6,090 bases of DNA from Planctomycetota bacterium (GTDB lineage Bacteria > Planctomycetota > Phycisphaerae > UBA1845 > PWPN01), in contig JACQVT010000246.1 of assembly GCA_016209665.1 (NCBI GenBank), positions 1 through 6,090 of the forward strand, in the 5' to 3' direction. The notes beneath the pieces are model-generated. The model worked only from the letters and a program-made list of their open reading frames with translations, had not been told where the DNA came from and searched no databases. The position numbers and the translations under genes were made by a program. Shown here piece after piece: positions 5,731 through 6,090 of the stretch. Within the stretch, counting starts at the first letter, position 1. Each line of letters starts with the position of its first letter.

Positions 5731-5746
5731 AGCGAAAGCTTTCGCT
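5731..5746. promoter_or_regulatory. Operator-like dyad O2, at the predicted transcription start
   Basis: AGCGAAAGCTTTCGCT is a perfect 16-base palindrome. O1 and O2 share CTAGCGAAAG at 5702-5711 and 5729-5738, with centres 27 bases apart, i.e. between two and three helical turns. A shorter third dyad, GCGA-CT-TCGC, lies at 5756-5765. Paired sites near the promoter agree with the cooperative autorepression known for BlaI and MecI dimers. Confidence 0.72.
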
Positions 5747-5773
5747 TTACGTCAGGCGACTTCGCAAATGCCC

Positions 5774-5781
5774 AGGTGGAG
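5774..5781 (+). promoter_or_regulatory. Ribosome binding site of the BlaI-family gene
   Basis: AGGTGGAG lies 8 bases before ATG at 5790-5792. It fixes the start of a gene that has no stop codon inside the window. Confidence 0.75.
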
Positions 5782-5789
5782 CTTTTGAA

Positions 5790-6090
5790 ATGCGTGAACT
5801 TGGTTCCGCTCAACCAACGGCTGTTGAGCTGGAGATTCTGCGGATTCTCTGGGAACTCGGGCCAAGTCCCGTACGTGCCGTGCATGCACAACTCTCGGAG
5901 TCGAGAGGGACGAACTACTCGACCACCGTGAAAATGCTGTCGGTGATGCTGACCAAGGGACTGGTCAAACGCAACGAAAACGCGACGCCGCACATCTGGC
6001 GCGCCGCCATTACGCATGAACGAGCTGCCAAGAGGTTTCTCACGGAGTTGATTGACAAGGTCTATGACGGTTCGGCGATGAGTCTCGTGC
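5790..6090 (+). CDS. BlaI/MecI/CopY-family transcriptional repressor (partial, 3' end outside window)
   Basis: One hundred codons are visible before the right edge; the family is usually 120-140 residues, so only the C-terminal end is missing. The start MRELGSAQPTAVELEILRIL leads into a winged helix-turn-helix: helix 1 at 11-22 (ELEILRILWELG), helix 2 at 26-37 (SPVRAVHAQLSE), recognition helix at 43-59 (YSTTVKMLSVMLTKGLV) and wing at 60-74, ending in HIWRAAI. Residues 75-100 (THERAAKRFLTELIDKVYDGSAMSLV) match the start of the dimerisation region. BlaI and MecI repress beta-lactam resistance genes and are inactivated by cleavage by a membrane M56 sensor protease; planctomycetes have many BlaI-M56 pairs whose signals are unknown. 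A promoter, two dyads and a good ribosome site lie just upstream, suggesting autoregulation. Its GC content is lower than that of the genes to the left. Confidence 0.92.
   Translation, partial: MRELGSAQPTAVELEILRILWELGPSPVRAVHAQLSESRGTNYSTTVKMLSVMLTKGLVKRNENATPHIWRAAITHERAAKRFLTELIDKVYDGSAMSLV

Noticed and set aside
5590..5931. Open frame of 113 codons overlapping the BlaI-family start
   Set aside because: It runs through the promoter, both dyads and the repressor gene in another frame. The BlaI frame has clear family motifs.

Overview
The window looks like part of a planctomycete chromosome (Planctomycetota, possibly a Phycisphaerae-like lineage from a metagenome). The class is inference. 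The clues are a dockerin tail with the cysteine-rich planctomycetal ending, twin-arginine-exported enzymes of families common in that phylum, a long-loop prolipoprotein diacylglyceryl transferase, a BlaI-type regulator, and high-GC genes separated by dense palindromic and heptad repeats.

Layout. Bases 3-269 (+) are the C-terminus of a secreted protein ending in a dockerin. Bases 270-409 are a convergent gap filled by a heptanucleotide array folded around a GC hairpin. Bases 410-1567 (-) are lgt. Bases 1568-1905 are a gap with a 31-bp near-perfect inverted repeat. Bases 1906-3720 (-) are a Tat-exported FAD-dependent oxidoreductase. Bases 3721-4160 are a divergent gap with two inverted copies of a double-hairpin repeat around a perfect 15-bp hairpin. 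Bases 4161-5147 (+) are a Tat-exported creatininase-family hydrolase. Bases 5148-5789 are a lower-GC stretch whose last 100 bases form a compact promoter/operator region. Bases 5790-6090 (+) are the start of a BlaI/MecI-family repressor cut by the window edge.

How the genes relate. The dockerin protein, the oxidoreductase and the creatininase homologue are all predicted to leave the cytoplasm, and Lgt acts on exported lipoprotein precursors, so the window leans toward the cell envelope. Nothing shows that they form one pathway. The oxidoreductase and creatininase genes are divergent and separated by 440 bases. The BlaI gene is a separate unit with its own promoter and probable autoregulatory operators; its usual partner, a membrane M56-type peptidase, would lie beyond the right edge.

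I found no convincing new multi-gene system. The most informative items are the two 16-bp dyads placed on the BlaI promoter, the mosaic palindromic repeat at 3803-3986, and the heptad array at 275-385.
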